A DNA stretch of 64,000 bases from Pseudonocardia ammonioxydans (GCF_900115005.1 NZ_FOUY01000009.1:124001-188000), one strand, 5' to 3'; counted from the first letter of the stretch, positions 25,947 through 36,171 are shown. Numbers and translations: made by a program. Notes: a model not told the origin generated them from the sequence alone.

Positions 25947-27412
25947 ACCGTCCGGTCCGACGCGTCGCCCTCGCCGTGATGATCATGGTCGTCGCGCTCC
26001 TCGCGAACATCACCTACGTCCAGGTCGTGATGGCCGGGCAGTACCGCGACGACCCGCGCAACCAGCGCTCGCAGATCGACGAGTACTCCCGCCAGCGCGG
26101 CCAGATCACCGCCGACGGCCAGGTACTGGCGCAGAGCGTCGAGTCCGACGGCCGGCTGCGCTTCGCCCGCCAGTACCCGGAGGGCCCGGCGTTCGCCCCG
26201 ATCACCGGCTTCCTGTCCACCGTCTACGGCAAGGGCGCGCTCGAACGCTCCGCCGACGACGTGCTCAACGGCACCGACGACCGGCTGTTCGTCCGGCGGC
26301 TGTCCGACCTGATCACCGGTCGCGACCCGGCGGGCGGCAACGTGCTCACCACCATCGACCCGGAGGTCCAGCGGGTCGCCTACGAGGGGCTGGAGTCGCG
26401 CGGCTACACCGGCGCCGTGGTGGCGCTCGAGCCGCAGACCGGCGCCATCCTGGGCATGGCCTCCACGCCGTCCTACGACCCCAACCGGCTCGCGTCGCCG
26501 GACCCGAAGGACCAGCAGGAGGCGTGGAAGGAGTACAACAACGCCGAGCTGAACCCGCTGACGAACCGGGCGATCAGCGAGATCGAGCCACCCGGGTCGA
26601 CGTTCAAGCTGGTCACCACGGCGGCGGCGCTGCAGAACGGCTACACCCCGGAGAGCCGGCTGACCGCGGCACGCAACATCCAGCTGGCCGACTCCACCAC
26701 CACGCTGGAGAACTACAACGGCACGCCGTGCGGCAGCGGGGACACCGCGTCGCTGCGCGAGGCGCTGGCCCGCTCCTGCAACACCGCGTTCGCCCAGCTC
26801 GGCGAGGAGCTCGGGGCGGACAAGCTGCGCGCGCAGGCCGAGGCGTTCGGCATCGGCCGCTCCGACCTGCAGATCCCGATGCCGGTCGGCGCCTCCCAGG
26901 TCGGCCCGATGTCGGACGTGCCGTCCACCCAGCAGTCCGCGATCGGCCAGCGCGACGTGCGGCTCACGCCGATGCAGCTGGCCATGATCGGCGGCTCGAT
27001 CGCGAACGGCGGCCAGACCATGGCCCCGCACCTGATCAAGGAGATCCAGAGCGCGACGCTCGACCCGGTCGACACCACCGAGCCGGACCGGATGGCCCGC
27101 TCGATGCCGCCCGACGTGGCGGGCACGCTCACCGACCTGATGCTCGGCTCCGAGGAGCGCACCCAGGGCGGCGGCAAGATCACCGGGGTCCGGATCGCGT
27201 CCAAGACCGGTACCGCCGAGCACGGCGAGAACCCCAAGAGCACCCCGCCGCACGCCTGGTACGTGGCCTTCGCCCCGGCCGAGGACCCGAAGGTCGCGGT
27301 CGCGGTGCTGGTGGAGAGCGGTGGCGACCGCGGTGCCGAGGCCACCGGCGGCTCGGTGGCGGCGCCCATCGGGCGGTCCGTGATCGCCGAAGCGCTGCGG
27401 GACGCCCAGTGA
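25943..27412 (+). CDS. pbpA: Class B penicillin-binding protein PbpA
   Basis: The 489-residue protein has an N-terminal membrane anchor (about residues 8-30) and a C-terminal transpeptidase domain. Active-site motifs are S219-x-x-K222 (PPGSTFK), S278-x-N280 (RSCNTAF) and K421-T-G (SKTGTAEHG). It cross-links peptidoglycan together with the RodA/FtsW-type enzyme encoded upstream. It starts with GTG overlapping the rodA stop, so the pair is made in step. Confidence 0.95.
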   Translation: MNRPVRRVALAVMIMVVALLANITYVQVVMAGQYRDDPRNQRSQIDEYSRQRGQITADGQVLAQSVESDGRLRFARQYPEGPAFAPITGFLSTVYGKGALERSADDVLNGTDDRLFVRRLSDLITGRDPAGGNVLTTIDPEVQRVAYEGLESRGYTGAVVALEPQTGAILGMASTPSYDPNRLASPDPKDQQEAWKEYNNAELNPLTNRAISEIEPPGSTFKLVTTAAALQNGYTPESRLTAARNIQLADSTTTLENYNGTPCGSGDTASLREALARSCNTAFAQLGEELGADKLRAQAEAFGIGRSDLQIPMPVGASQVGPMSDVPSTQQSAIGQRDVRLTPMQLAMIGGSIANGGQTMAPHLIKEIQSATLDPVDTTEPDRMARSMPPDVAGTLTDLMLGSEERTQGGGKITGVRIASKTGTAEHGENPKSTPPHAWYVAFAPAEDPKVAVAVLVESGGDRGAEATGGSVAAPIGRSVIAEALRDAQ

Positions 27413-27461
27413 CCCCGCGGGCGACGTCCGGGACGGCACGGCGCAGGTCCCCGGCGGTGTC

Positions 27462-29099
27462 ATGAGCGCCCTCGCGGCCGGCCAGCTGATCTCCGAGCGC
27501 TACCAGCTGGACCGGCGGATCGCGGTCGGCGGGATGGGCGAGGTCTGGGAGGCCTCGGACACCCGGCTCGGCCGCAGCGTCGCGGTCAAGGTGCTCAAGG
27601 CCGATCTGTCCGACGACCCCGAGTTCCTGCACCGGTTCCGGATCGAGGCCCGCACAGTGGCCTCGCTGGACCACTCCGGCATCGCCGCGGTCCACGACTA
27701 CGGCGAGGACGACGGCGCCGCCGGCGGTGGCCGGACGGCCTACCTGGTGATGGAGCTGGTCCGCGGGGAACCGCTGTCCACCCGCATCGGGCGCGGCCCC
27801 ATCCCCTCCGACGAGGCGCTCGACATCCTCGAGCAGGCCGCCCGGGCGCTGCAGGCCGCGCACGAGCGCGGGTTCGTGCACCGCGACGTCAAGCCCGGCA
27901 ACATCCTGCTGCGCACCGACGGCGTCGTGAAGCTGACCGACTTCGGCATCGCCAAGGCGGCCGACGCGGTCCCGGTGACCCGGTCCGGCATGGTCATGGG
28001 TACCGCGCACTACATCGCACCGGAGCAGGCCTCCGGCGAGGAGGCCGGGCCGTCCGGTGACGTCTACTCGCTGGGCGTCGTCGGGTACGAGTGCCTGGCC
28101 GGCGTGCGCCCCTTCCGGGCCGAGAGCGCCGTCGCGGTGGCGATGATGCAGGTCCGCGACGACCCGCCGCCGCTGCCCGGGGAGCTCCCCGAGCGGGTCC
28201 GCGAGCTGATCGCCTCGGTGCTGGTCAAGGACCCGGAACAGCGCTACGCCGACGGTGCCGAGTTCGCCGACGCGGTCGCCGCGGTCCGGCGTGGCCACCG
28301 CCCGCCGCCCGCGGGCATCCCGGCACCGACCGGGAACGCACCGGGCTTCAGCGGCGACGACGAGCCGCCCGCCGCCCCGCGCCGGCACGCCCGGACCGAC
28401 GACGGCGACCCGGACCCGGCGCGCCGCGACGGCGGGCCGTCGGGCCCCGGCATCCCGGCCCCGGCCGACCCGCCGGCGCGCTCGCCCCGGCACGGTGTCG
28501 ACACCGGCCGTCCGCCCGGACCGGCGCACCCGCCGCCGGCCGGACCCGGCGCGCGCCCGGCGACCGGCGACCCGGCCGCCCGCTCCGGTGGGATGCCGCT
28601 GCCCGGCGGTCCCCCGGCGCGGCCGCGGTCCGGGCCGCTGCCCGCCCCGCCGCCGGGGACACCGGCGCACGGCCGGGAGTCCCAGCACCCCGGGCCGGCC
28701 GGCCGTGCCCCGGCCGGTCCACCACCCCCCGGGCCGCAGGGTCCCCACGCCCCCGGCGGACGTCCGGCGCCGCTGCGGCCGCCGGTCCACCGGCCGAACT
28801 CCGACCGGGTGCCCGAGCAGCACCCGTCCGGACCACTGGACCTGACCCCCAAGCGCTCCGGGCGGGCGAAGGCCTGGCTGGCGGTCTTCTTCGTGCTGCT
28901 GACCGTCGCCGCCGTGCTGCTGGCGGTCATGATCCTGCGCGACGCGCCGCCCGGTACCGGCCGAACCGGGTCACTCGGCCCGCCCGCCGGTACCGTGGCC
29001 CTCGCCGCCGGACGGGAGGCCGACCGGACGGGACAGACGGCCGTCGGCCGCCCGCTCGTCGCGGTACCGACCCACGAGGGACCGGAGGTCCTCCGGTGA
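27462..29099 (+). CDS. pknA: Serine/threonine protein kinase PknA
   Basis: The protein has 545 residues. The kinase domain occupies about 1-275, with glycine loop [12 protein letters not shown]-binding K43, catalytic HRD (D142), DFG (D160) and a [10 protein letters not shown] activation-segment end. A 190-residue Pro/Gly-rich juxtamembrane linker precedes one membrane segment (about 470-492) and a short outer tail without PASTA domains. PknA controls septal growth and phosphorylates division and wall-synthesis proteins. It is followed after 103 bp by pknB. Confidence 0.94.
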   Translation: MSALAAGQLISERYQLDRRIAVGGMGEVWEASDTRLGRSVAVKVLKADLSDDPEFLHRFRIEARTVASLDHSGIAAVHDYGEDDGAAGGGRTAYLVMELVRGEPLSTRIGRGPIPSDEALDILEQAARALQAAHERGFVHRDVKPGNILLRTDGVVKLTDFGIAKAADAVPVTRSGMVMGTAHYIAPEQASGEEAGPSGDVYSLGVVGYECLAGVRPFRAESAVAVAMMQVRDDPPPLPGELPERVRELIASVLVKDPEQRYADGAEFADAVAAVRRGHRPPPAGIPAPTGNAPGFSGDDEPPAAPRRHARTDDGDPDPARRDGGPSGPGIPAPADPPARSPRHGVDTGRPPGPAHPPPAGPGARPATGDPAARSGGMPLPGGPPARPRSGPLPAPPPGTPAHGRESQHPGPAGRAPAGPPPPGPQGPHAPGGRPAPLRPPVHRPNSDRVPEQHPSGPLDLTPKRSGRAKAWLAVFFVLLTVAAVLLAVMILRDAPPGTGRTGSLGPPAGTVALAAGREADRTGQTAVGRPLVAVPTHEGPEVLR

Positions 29100-29202
29100 T
29101 CCCACGCAACCGGCGCTCCGGCGCACACGACGAGCACACCGGCGTGCTCCCGCCCACCGACCGGCATGATGAGTACGCCACCGACCCCGGGAACCTGAAC
29201 CG

Positions 29203-31233
29203 ATGACGACACCGCGACTGCTGTCCGAGCGCTATGAGCTGGGCGACCCGCTCGGCTACGGCGGCATGTCCGAGGTCCACCGCGGCCTCGACACTCGGCT
29301 CGGCCGGGACGTGGCGGTGAAGGTGCTGCGTGCCGACCTCGCCCGGGACCCGCAGTTCCAGCTGCGCTTCCGCCGCGAGGCGCAGAACTCGGCGTCGCTG
29401 AACCACCCGGCGATCGTGGCGGTGTACGACACCGGCGAGGTCGAGTCGGAGTTCGGGCCGCTGCCCTACATCGTCATGGAGTTCGTCGACGGCCAGACGC
29501 TGCGCGAGATCGTCAAGACGCAGGGGCCGCTGAGCCAGCAGCGGGTCGTCGAGGTGATGGCCGACGTCTGCGCCGCGCTCGACTTCTCGCACCGGCACGG
29601 GATCATCCACCGCGACGTCAAGCCGGCGAACGTGATGATCAACGGTGTCGGCGCCGTGAAGGTGATGGACTTCGGCATCGCCCGCGCGCTCGGCGAGGGC
29701 CAGAACGTCACCCAGACCGCGGCGGTCATCGGCACCGCGCAGTACCTCTCGCCCGAGCAGGCCCGCGGCGAGTCGGTCGACGCCCGGTCGGACGTCTACG
29801 CCGGCGGCTGCGTGCTGTTCGAGCTGCTGACCGGCGAGCCGCCGTTCACCGGGGACACCCCGGTCGCGGTCGCCTACCAGCACGTCCGGGAGGACCCGCG
29901 GGCGCCGTCCGAGCTGAACCCGTCGGTGCCGCCCGCGCTCGACGCGGTGGTGCTCAAGGCGCTGAGCAAGAACCCCGCCAACCGCTACCAGTCGGCCGCC
30001 GAGATGCGCGCCGACCTGGTGCGGGTGCGCAACGGCGAGCCGGTGCACGCGCCGCTGGTGATGAGCGAGTACGAGCGCACCCAGATGATGGCGCACGACG
30101 GGGGCTCCGACGCGACCGCCGCGATGGCCACCCGCCGGCTCGAGCCGGGTGCGGGCGGGCCGCCGACCGGGCGGCACACGATGCCCCCGGGTCACCCGGA
30201 CTATCCCGACGACGAGCGGAGCGGGCGCGGGCGGAAGGCCGCCCTGTGGGTGGTCGCGCTGGCCGTGCTGGGCCTGCTCGGGTTCGTCGGGTTCCAGATG
30301 TTCTCGAACTCCGGACCGGACCGGATCACGGTGCCGGACGTGCTCGGCCAGACGCCCGAGGAGGCCCGCGCCGCCATCACCACCGCCCAGCTGCTGGTCG
30401 ACCTGCAGAACCAGCCGTCGGACGTCGGGCAGGTCGGCAAGGTCGTCCGGACCGATCCCGGGGGCGGCAACCAGGTCGCCGAGAACAGCCGGGTGACCGT
30501 CTACGTCGGGACCGGGCCGTCCGAGGTGACCGTGCCGTCGCTGGCCGGTCGGACCCCGCAGGAGGCCGAGGCGCTGCTGCGGGACGCGGGGCTCCAGCTC
30601 GGCGGGACCAACGAGCAGGACACCAGCGACACCAGCAAGATCGGCAAGGTCATCTCGTCCAGCCCGGGGCCGGGTGAGAGCGTCGCCGGCAACTCCGCCG
30701 TGTCGATCGTGGTCGGCCGCGAGCAGCAGACCGTCCCCGTGCCCGACGTGGCCGGCCAGTCACCCGAGGCCGCCCAGTCGACGCTGCGCGGCAGCGGCTT
30801 CACCTCGGTCTCGGTCAGCGAGGTCGACGGCGGCGGGGACGCCGGCAAGGTGGTCGGCACCGACCCGGCGGCCGGCACCCGGGTCGCGAAGAACCAGACG
30901 ATCACGATCCAGGTCAGCCGGGGCAACCGCTCCCAGATCCCGGACGTGGTGGGCCGGCGCGTGGACAGCGCGGTCAACACGCTGCGCGAGGCCGGGCTGT
31001 CGTTCCGGATCGAGACCACCGACGTCTCGGACCCGTCCCGCAACGGCGTCGTGCTCAGCCAGAGCCCGTCCGGGGGGTCGCAGGCCTCCGACGGCCAGGA
31101 GGTCACGCTGACCGTCGGCCAGAACTCCGGCGACGGCGGTGGCGGCGGCAACAACGGCAACGGCGGCGGACGCGACGACAACAGCGGTGGCGACTCGACC
31201 GACACCACCAGCCAGGGTTTCCCGTTCGACTGA
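29203..31233 (+). CDS. pknB: Serine/threonine protein kinase PknB with four PASTA domains
   Basis: The 676-residue kinase has ATP-binding K40, HRD with D138 and DFG D156, and an activation segment containing NVTQTAAVIGTAQYLSPEQ, where PknB kinases autophosphorylate Thr residues. A membrane segment lies near residues 346-368. Outside the membrane are four PASTA domains (about 373-640), each starting with a VPDV- or VPSL-like strand and ending in VTxxVG or TIQVS. A Gly/Asn-rich tail follows. PASTA domains sense muropeptides or lipid II. It is essential in mycobacteria. The ATG start is close to the conserved SERYELGDPLG. Confidence 0.95.
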   Translation: MTTPRLLSERYELGDPLGYGGMSEVHRGLDTRLGRDVAVKVLRADLARDPQFQLRFRREAQNSASLNHPAIVAVYDTGEVESEFGPLPYIVMEFVDGQTLREIVKTQGPLSQQRVVEVMADVCAALDFSHRHGIIHRDVKPANVMINGVGAVKVMDFGIARALGEGQNVTQTAAVIGTAQYLSPEQARGESVDARSDVYAGGCVLFELLTGEPPFTGDTPVAVAYQHVREDPRAPSELNPSVPPALDAVVLKALSKNPANRYQSAAEMRADLVRVRNGEPVHAPLVMSEYERTQMMAHDGGSDATAAMATRRLEPGAGGPPTGRHTMPPGHPDYPDDERSGRGRKAALWVVALAVLGLLGFVGFQMFSNSGPDRITVPDVLGQTPEEARAAITTAQLLVDLQNQPSDVGQVGKVVRTDPGGGNQVAENSRVTVYVGTGPSEVTVPSLAGRTPQEAEALLRDAGLQLGGTNEQDTSDTSKIGKVISSSPGPGESVAGNSAVSIVVGREQQTVPVPDVAGQSPEAAQSTLRGSGFTSVSVSEVDGGGDAGKVVGTDPAAGTRVAKNQTITIQVSRGNRSQIPDVVGRRVDSAVNTLREAGLSFRIETTDVSDPSRNGVVLSQSPSGGSQASDGQEVTLTVGQNSGDGGGGGNNGNGGGRDDNSGGDSTDTTSQGFPFD

Positions 31234-31257
31234 TCACCGGCCAGGGAGGATGAGGAC

Positions 31258-31893
31258 GTGCGCGTACTCGTCGTCGACAACTACGACAGCTTCGTCTACA
31301 ACCTGGTCCAGTACCTGGCCCAGCTCGGGGCGGACCCGGTCGTCCGCCGCAACGACGAGGTCGAGCTCGACGAACTCGACGACGTCGGTGCCGTGCTCGT
31401 CAGCCCCGGCCCGGGCACGCCGGAGCGGGCCGGGCGCAGCGTCGAGGTGATCCGCCGGGCGGCCGAGCGGGGCACCCCGCTGCTGGGTGTCTGCCTGGGC
31501 CACCAGGCCCTGGCCACCGCCTGGGGCGGTGTCGTGGAGCGCGCCCCGGAGCTGCTGCACGGCAAGACCTCCCAGGTGTTCCACGACGACGTCGGCGTGC
31601 TCCGCGGGCTGCCGTCGCCGTTCACCGCGACCCGCTACCACTCGCTGACGATCGCGCCGGACGGGCTGCCCGCCGAGCTGGAGGTCACCGGGCGCACCGG
31701 GACCGGGCTGATCATGGCCGTGCGGCACCGCGAGCTGCCGATCGAGGGCGTGCAGTTCCACCCGGAGTCGGTGCTGACCGAGGGGGGACACCGGATGCTG
31801 GCCACCTGGCTGGGCGGGTCCGGGTTCGCCGTGCCCGAGGAGATCGTTTCCCGGCTGACCGACGAGATGGCACTGCTGGTCGCCGGGACGTGA
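31258..31893 (+). CDS. pabA: Glutamine amidotransferase, PabA/TrpG type
   Basis: The 211-residue class I amidotransferase has VVDNYDSFVYNLVQYL, SPGPGTPERAG, the nucleophile in LLGVCLGHQAL and the His-Glu pair in VQFHPES. It supplies ammonia to aminodeoxychorismate or anthranilate synthase. The large subunit is not in the window, so pabA versus trpG cannot be decided; the mycobacterial gene at this site is called trpG. It starts with GTG 24 bp after pknB. Confidence 0.9.
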   Translation: MRVLVVDNYDSFVYNLVQYLAQLGADPVVRRNDEVELDELDDVGAVLVSPGPGTPERAGRSVEVIRRAAERGTPLLGVCLGHQALATAWGGVVERAPELLHGKTSQVFHDDVGVLRGLPSPFTATRYHSLTIAPDGLPAELEVTGRTGTGLIMAVRHRELPIEGVQFHPESVLTEGGHRMLATWLGGSGFAVPEEIVSRLTDEMALLVAGT

Positions 31894-32072
31894 CCTACCC
31901 GCCGGTTCCCGGCGTGTGACGCGACCGGTGCGGGATCCGCGCTACCGTGGTGGCGGATCTGTCCGGGTCGGCCGCTCCCCAGGGCGTCCGCCGCCCCGTC
32001 GCAGGTCCCGCCCCCGGCCGGAGCACCAGCCGGAACGCAGTGTTCGCCAGCGACAGCCGATGAGGTCCGACC

Positions 32073-32333
32073 ATGCCCAAGTCGAAGGTCCGCAAGAAGG
32101 CGGCGTACACCCCGCCGCCGGTCAGCCGTACGCCGCAGAAGGTGGCCGGCCCGACCCACCCCGCCTACATCGCGGTCATGGTCGCGATGTGGATCCTCGG
32201 CCTGGCCTGGCTCGTCGTGAACTACCTCGCCGGTCCGTCGATCCCGTTCATGGCGGCACTGGGCAACGCCAACTTCATCATCGGGTTCTCCCTCATCGTG
32301 ATCGGCCTGCTGATGACCATGCGGTGGCGTTGA
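32073..32333 (+). CDS. crgA: Cell division protein CrgA
   Basis: The 86-residue protein has the CrgA pattern: a basic N-terminus (MPKSKVRKKAAYTPPP) and two membrane segments (YIAVMVAMWILGLAWLVVNYLA and ANFIIGFSLIVIGLLMTM) joined by GPSIPFMAALGN. CrgA recruits septal synthesis proteins and moderates FtsZ. The DUF881 and sortase genes that often lie between crgA and pabA in relatives are not present in the 179-bp gap. Confidence 0.95.
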   Translation: MPKSKVRKKAAYTPPPVSRTPQKVAGPTHPAYIAVMVAMWILGLAWLVVNYLAGPSIPFMAALGNANFIIGFSLIVIGLLMTMRWR

Positions 32334-32415
32334 CCGTGCCGGGCAGCGGTGTCCCGGCCCCGCCGCATCGCCGCCGCGTCGTCCGCACTGTGGATGAGGG
32401 TGTGGACGACCTCAC

Positions 32416-32871
32416 GTGAGCACCCCGGGCGAGGGCCACGAGCGGCGGTCCTGGGCCACGCCGGCCGGGGCCGTCGCCGCGTTGTGGGTACTGGCCGTGG
32501 TCGCCGCCGGCTGGCTCGTCGCGCTGGTCGTCGCCGGTGCGGACCCGGCCGGACGGTTGATCTCCGGTGTCGCCGCCGCCGGTCTGGCCCTCGCCGCGGC
32601 GTCCAGCACCCGTGCCCGGCCGCGGCTCGAGGCGGGGCCGGACGGGCTGACCGTGCGCCGGCTGACCTGGACCCGGCACACCCCGTGGAGCCGGGTGGAC
32701 GACGTCCGCCTGCTGCGGACCCGTCGCCTCGGGCGCGAGTCGGTCCTGCTGGAACTGGACCTGCGCGACGTCGACGACGGTGAACGGCTCGTCGTCCTCG
32801 GGCGCGCGGAGCTGGGCGCCGACCCGGCCGACGTGGCGGAGGAGCTGACCGCGCTCCGGCCCCTGCGATAG
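32416..32871 (+). CDS. PH-domain membrane protein
   Basis: The 151-residue protein has two N-terminal membrane segments (about residues 18-60) followed by a small bacterial PH-like domain (RLEAGPDGLTVRRLTWTRHTPWSRVDDVRLL...). It occupies the position of mycobacterial Rv0010c, a protein of unknown role beside crgA. It begins with GTG at 32416. Confidence 0.8.
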   Translation: MSTPGEGHERRSWATPAGAVAALWVLAVVAAGWLVALVVAGADPAGRLISGVAAAGLALAAASSTRARPRLEAGPDGLTVRRLTWTRHTPWSRVDDVRLLRTRRLGRESVLLELDLRDVDDGERLVVLGRAELGADPADVAEELTALRPLR

Positions 32872-32877
32872 CCAGCC

Positions 32878-32914
32878 GTGGCACTGCGCCAGCAGCCGTG
32901 CCACCGCGGTGGCA
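32878..32914. terminator. Overlapping inverted repeats between convergent genes
   Basis: A perfect 16-bp palindrome TGCCACCGCGGTGGCA lies at 32899-32914. GTGGCAC at 32878-32884 can alternatively pair with GTGCCAC at 32898-32904. The two structures are mutually exclusive and sit between the PH-domain and rhomboid genes. Confidence 0.55.
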
Positions 32915-32920
32915 GGCCGC

Positions 32921-33922
32921 TCAGACCAGTACGACCCCGGCGCCGATGAGCACCAGCGCGAGCAGGGCGAGCCCGGACACCGCGACGATCTGGACCTGGC
33001 GCCGGCTGTGGGAGCGCACGCCCAGGTAGAGCAGGGCCGCGGTCACCGCCGCACCGAACAGCAGCCCACCGAGGTGCCCCTGCCAGGAGATCTGCGGGAT
33101 CGTGAAGCTGATGACGACGTTGATCGCGATCACGCCGATCACCTGCCCGGCAGGCAGCTTCAGCCGGCGCAGCAGCACGAACAGCGCGCCCATCAGGCCG
33201 AACACCGCCCCGGACGCACCGGCCGTCGGGCCCAGCGGGTTGCTGAGCAGCATCACCGCCGCGGACCCGCCGAGCAGCGAGACCGCGTAGACGGCGCCGA
33301 ACCGGGCGCGGCCCAGTACCGTCTCGACCTCCCGCCCGATGATCCACAGGGCGACCATGTTGAACGCCAGGTGCAGCGGGCCGACGTGCAGGAAACCGGA
33401 CGTCAGCAACCGCCAGTACTCGCCGTTCGCGACGAGCGCGGGCAGGAGCGACCCCTCGGCGAACAGCGGGGACGCGAAGTTGCGGTTGAGGCTGCCCGCC
33501 GTGACCACCGTCAGCACGAAGACCGCCACGTTCGCGGCGATCAGGCCGGGCACGATCACCGGCCGCCCGGTGCGGGTCGCGCCGGCGACGTTGCGCCACC
33601 GCGGGACCGCACCCGCCGAACCGGCCAGGCAGTCCACGCAGTGCTGGCCGACCGAGGCCGGCTGCAGGCACTGCGGGCACGCCGGGCGCTCGCAGCGGGT
33701 GCAGGCCAGCCGGGTCGGCCGGTCCGGGTGCCGAACGCACGCCGGCAGCCCGCCGTGGCCCGCGGGCGGTCCGCCCGGTGGCGGCGGGCCCGCGGGCTGT
33801 GATGTACCGGGCTGTGCTGTACCGGGCTGCGGCGGCCCGGCGTACGGCGGCCCGGGTGGGGCGGCCGGCCGGGGCCGGCCGTCGGCCTCACCGCGCCCGG
33901 CAGCGCCGTGCCCGTCCTGCAT
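32921..33922 (-). CDS. Rhomboid-family intramembrane serine protease
   Basis: The protein has 333 residues. The N-terminal 55 residues are Pro/Gly-rich, then a B-box-like zinc ribbon follows (CVRHPDRPTRLACTRCERPACPQCL...CVDC, about 60-97). The C-terminal six-helix rhomboid core has GFLHVGPLHLAFNMVALW, the catalytic serine in GASGAVFG and the His in WQGHLGGLLFG. It cleaves membrane proteins within the bilayer; targets are unknown. The start at 33922 (MQDGHG) is chosen; the longer frame runs into the ppiA gene. Confidence 0.9.
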   Translation of the reverse strand: MQDGHGAAGRGEADGRPRPAAPPGPPYAGPPQPGTAQPGTSQPAGPPPPGGPPAGHGGLPACVRHPDRPTRLACTRCERPACPQCLQPASVGQHCVDCLAGSAGAVPRWRNVAGATRTGRPVIVPGLIAANVAVFVLTVVTAGSLNRNFASPLFAEGSLLPALVANGEYWRLLTSGFLHVGPLHLAFNMVALWIIGREVETVLGRARFGAVYAVSLLGGSAAVMLLSNPLGPTAGASGAVFGLMGALFVLLRRLKLPAGQVIGVIAINVVISFTIPQISWQGHLGGLLFGAAVTAALLYLGVRSHSRRQVQIVAVSGLALLALVLIGAGVVLV

Positions 33923-33974
33923 GTCCCGGCCGGACCGGGGACCGGTGGCGTCTGGTCGTTCGGTCAGGGCTGTC

Positions 33975-34520
33975 TCAGCTCCGCTCGATGTCGACCTTCT
34001 CGATGACCACGTCGTTGAGCGGGCGGTCGGCCTGCCCGGTGGTCGTGTTCCCGATCGCGTCGACGACGGCGCGCGACTCGGCGTCGGCCACCTCACCGAA
34101 GATGGTGTGCCGGCGGTTCAGGTGCGGGGTCGGGCCCACCGTGATGAAGAACTGCGAGCCGTTCGTCCCGGGGCCGGCGTTGGCCATCGCGAGCAGGTAC
34201 GGCCGGTCGAACTTCAGGTCCGGGTGGAACTCGTCGCCGAACTGGTAGCCCGGCCCACCGCGGCCGGTCCCGGTCGGGTCGCCACCCTGGATCATGAATC
34301 CGCTGATCACCCGGTGGAAGATCGAACCGTCGTAGAACGGTCCGTCGTCACCACCGCTCGCGTTCGGGCCCGTGTAGTCCTTGGTGCCCTCGGCGAGACC
34401 GACGAAGTTCGCCACCGTCTTCGGGGCGTGGTCGGGGAACAGCGCGACCCTGATGTCGCCCTCGTTGGTGTGCAGAACGGCCGTCGTCTTGGCGTTTGCT
34501 GGCTCCGTCACGACTACCAT
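33975..34520 (-). CDS. ppiA: Peptidyl-prolyl cis-trans isomerase (cyclophilin) PpiA
   Basis: The protein has about 181 residues. Cyclophilin motifs include [45 protein letters not shown] and [11 protein letters not shown]. It speeds proline isomerisation in the cytoplasm; no signal peptide is present. Start choice: ATG at 34520 (MVVVTEP) or GTG at 34511 (VTEPANAK), since no ribosome site is obvious for either. Leaderless initiation is likely. Its position next to a cwsA-like gene matches mycobacteria. Confidence 0.93.
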   Translation of the reverse strand: MVVVTEPANAKTTAVLHTNEGDIRVALFPDHAPKTVANFVGLAEGTKDYTGPNASGGDDGPFYDGSIFHRVISGFMIQGGDPTGTGRGGPGYQFGDEFHPDLKFDRPYLLAMANAGPGTNGSQFFITVGPTPHLNRRHTIFGEVADAESRAVVDAIGNTTTGQADRPLNDVVIEKVDIERS

Positions 34521-34563
34521 CGTGCCAGTACGCAGCCGCATCCGTGGGAAGCAGGTCCGGATT

Positions 34564-34944
34564 ATGAGTACCGACCGCAAGCGAGCGAAGGCCCGCAAGG
34601 ACGCCGGCGAGGCCGTGCGCACCCTCGCCGACGCGGGCCGGATCGCAGGCGGGGCCGCAGCGTCCACAGTGTCCGAGCACGTGACCGAGCTGTCCGGTTC
34701 CGTCTCGCACGGGGTCGAGGACGCCCGCCGGGCACTCGCCTCCGCGATCGACCCGGGGCCCGTGAGAACGCGGCGCGCGCCGTGGATCCTGGCCGTCCTG
34801 CTGCTCAGCGGCCTCGCCGCCTACGCGTGGGCCTCGCTGCTCCGCCGGGAGCGCGCCGTCGACCCCGGCACCCCGGTGCCGACCACGCCGCCGTCGGAGC
34901 AGCAGATCCACGGCAAGCCGGTCGGGCAGGGCCCCACGTCCTGA
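34564..34944 (+). CDS. cwsA: CwsA-like cell wall synthesis protein
   Basis: The 126-residue protein has an N-terminal helical part rich in Ala/Arg/Glu ([20 protein letters not shown]) and one membrane segment near residues 72-93 ([22 protein letters not shown]). A short outer tail follows. The architecture and divergent position beside ppiA match mycobacterial CwsA (Rv0008c), which helps place Wag31 and CrgA. The sequence is too short and low-complexity for certainty. The divergent gap to ppiA is only 43 bp. Confidence 0.65.
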   Translation: MSTDRKRAKARKDAGEAVRTLADAGRIAGGAAASTVSEHVTELSGSVSHGVEDARRALASAIDPGPVRTRRAPWILAVLLLSGLAAYAWASLLRRERAVDPGTPVPTTPPSEQQIHGKPVGQGPTS

Positions 34945-35010
34945 CCCGCCCTCGGAACACCCGCTCCCAGAGCACCCGACCTACAGCGCCCGACCTCACA
35001 GCGCCCGGCC

Positions 35011-36171
35011 TCACAGCACCCGGCGCAGGAATTCGGTGACGGCGGCGCCGTACGCCTCGGGGTCGGCGTTCCAGCTGCCGGTGTGCTCGGTGCCGGCGAA
35101 CTCGCGGTAGCTCACCGGCCAGTCCAGGCCCGGTGCGGCCGCCGCCAGGTCGCGGCTCAGCGTGACGGGCACGGCGGTGTCGCCGTCGCTGTGCAGCAGC
35201 AGCGTCGGTGGGCGGACCGCCGGTGGGTGGCGGACGAGGTCGAACCGGTCCAGGTCGATGCCGATCCGGCGTTCGGTGAACCGGGCGGCCACCCCGGCCA
35301 GCGACGGCGGCAGGGCGCGGTTGCGGGCCTGGCGGCGCAGGGTGCGGCGCCAGTCGAGCAACGGCGCGTCCCACATGACCGCGGCGACCCGCTCCGCGAC
35401 CTCGCAGCGGTCGAGGAAGGCACCGCCCACGGCGGCACCCATCGACCAGCCGACCAGCACCAGCCGGTGCGCGCCGTGGCCGAGCGCGTACCGGGCGGCG
35501 GCGGCGACGTCGCGCCACTCGGTGTCGCCGAGGTGTGATCGGCCGTCCGGGGAGTCGGGTGCGGTCCCGTCGCCGCGGTAGCTGAGGACCAGTGACGTGA
35601 GTCCGGCGTCGTGCAGGGCGGGCAGCGCGCGCAGTGCCTCCCGGCGCGACCCGCCGCGCCCGTGCACGCACAGTGCCCAGGTGGAGGAGGACGTTGGTCC
35701 TGGTCCTGGTCCTGGTCCCGGGACCAGCCAGGCCGGAGCCGGACCGAGCTCGGTGGGGACCTCGACCTCGTCGAACGCCAGGCCACGGGCACCCGGGTCG
35801 GGGTCGAACGGGCCGGCGTCCAGCACGGCGGGCCCGGCCGCCGGGACCGGCCCGTCCCGCAGCTCCCGCACCACCCGGCGCCGGTGCCGCTCGAGCACCG
35901 GCCCGACGACGCTCAGGCCCGCCGCGCTGCGCAGGCCCCACACACCGGGCTGGGCGGTCAGCCGGTTGCGGGCCAGCTCGACGACGCCGTCACCGGCCAC
36001 CAGCACGCGTTCGGGCAGCCCCGGCGTCGACGCCGGGTTCAGCAGCACCGACGAGTAGTGCCAGCCGACCGCCGCGGCGGCCGCCGTCCCGGCCCCGCCC
36101 AGGGCGCCGACGACGACACCGGCGGCGCAGCCGGGAACCGGGCGGGCCGACGGGCTCGGGACTGCGTGCAC
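35011..36171 (-). CDS. Alpha/beta hydrolase with N-terminal membrane segment
   Basis: The 386-residue protein has an N-terminal hydrophobic stretch (about residues 12-40). In the hydrolase core HGRGGSRREALR forms the oxyanion region and GWSMGAA carries the nucleophile Ser near residue 240. The Asp lies in LLLHSDGDTAVP and the His in FAGTEHTGSWN. It resembles actinobacterial alpha/beta hydrolases of the prolyl-oligopeptidase-like/BAAT kind; the substrate is unknown. A Pro/Gly run is encoded by a 6-bp repeat. The GTG at 36171 is chosen; the frame stays open for 1.6 kb upstream only because of composition. Confidence 0.82.
   Translation of the reverse strand: MHAVPSPSARPVPGCAAGVVVGALGGAGTAAAAAVGWHYSSVLLNPASTPGLPERVLVAGDGVVELARNRLTAQPGVWGLRSAAGLSVVGPVLERHRRRVVRELRDGPVPAAGPAVLDAGPFDPDPGARGLAFDEVEVPTELGPAPAWLVPGPGPGPGPTSSSTWALCVHGRGGSRREALRALPALHDAGLTSLVLSYRGDGTAPDSPDGRSHLGDTEWRDVAAAARYALGHGAHRLVLVGWSMGAAVGGAFLDRCEVAERVAAVMWDAPLLDWRRTLRRQARNRALPPSLAGVAARFTERRIGIDLDRFDLVRHPPAVRPPTLLLHSDGDTAVPVTLSRDLAAAAPGLDWPVSYREFAGTEHTGSWNADPEAYGAAVTEFLRRVL
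35696..35719 (-). repeat. 6-bp microsatellite (four copies) in the hydrolase gene
   Basis: GGTCCT is repeated at 35696-35719 (the last unit is GGTCCC). It encodes a Gly-Pro run between the N-terminal part and the hydrolase core. Confidence 0.85.

Noticed and set aside
28091..29206. A plus-strand open frame ending at the pknB start
   Set aside because: It is a second frame of the Pro/Gly-rich pknA linker and lacks any recognisable domain.
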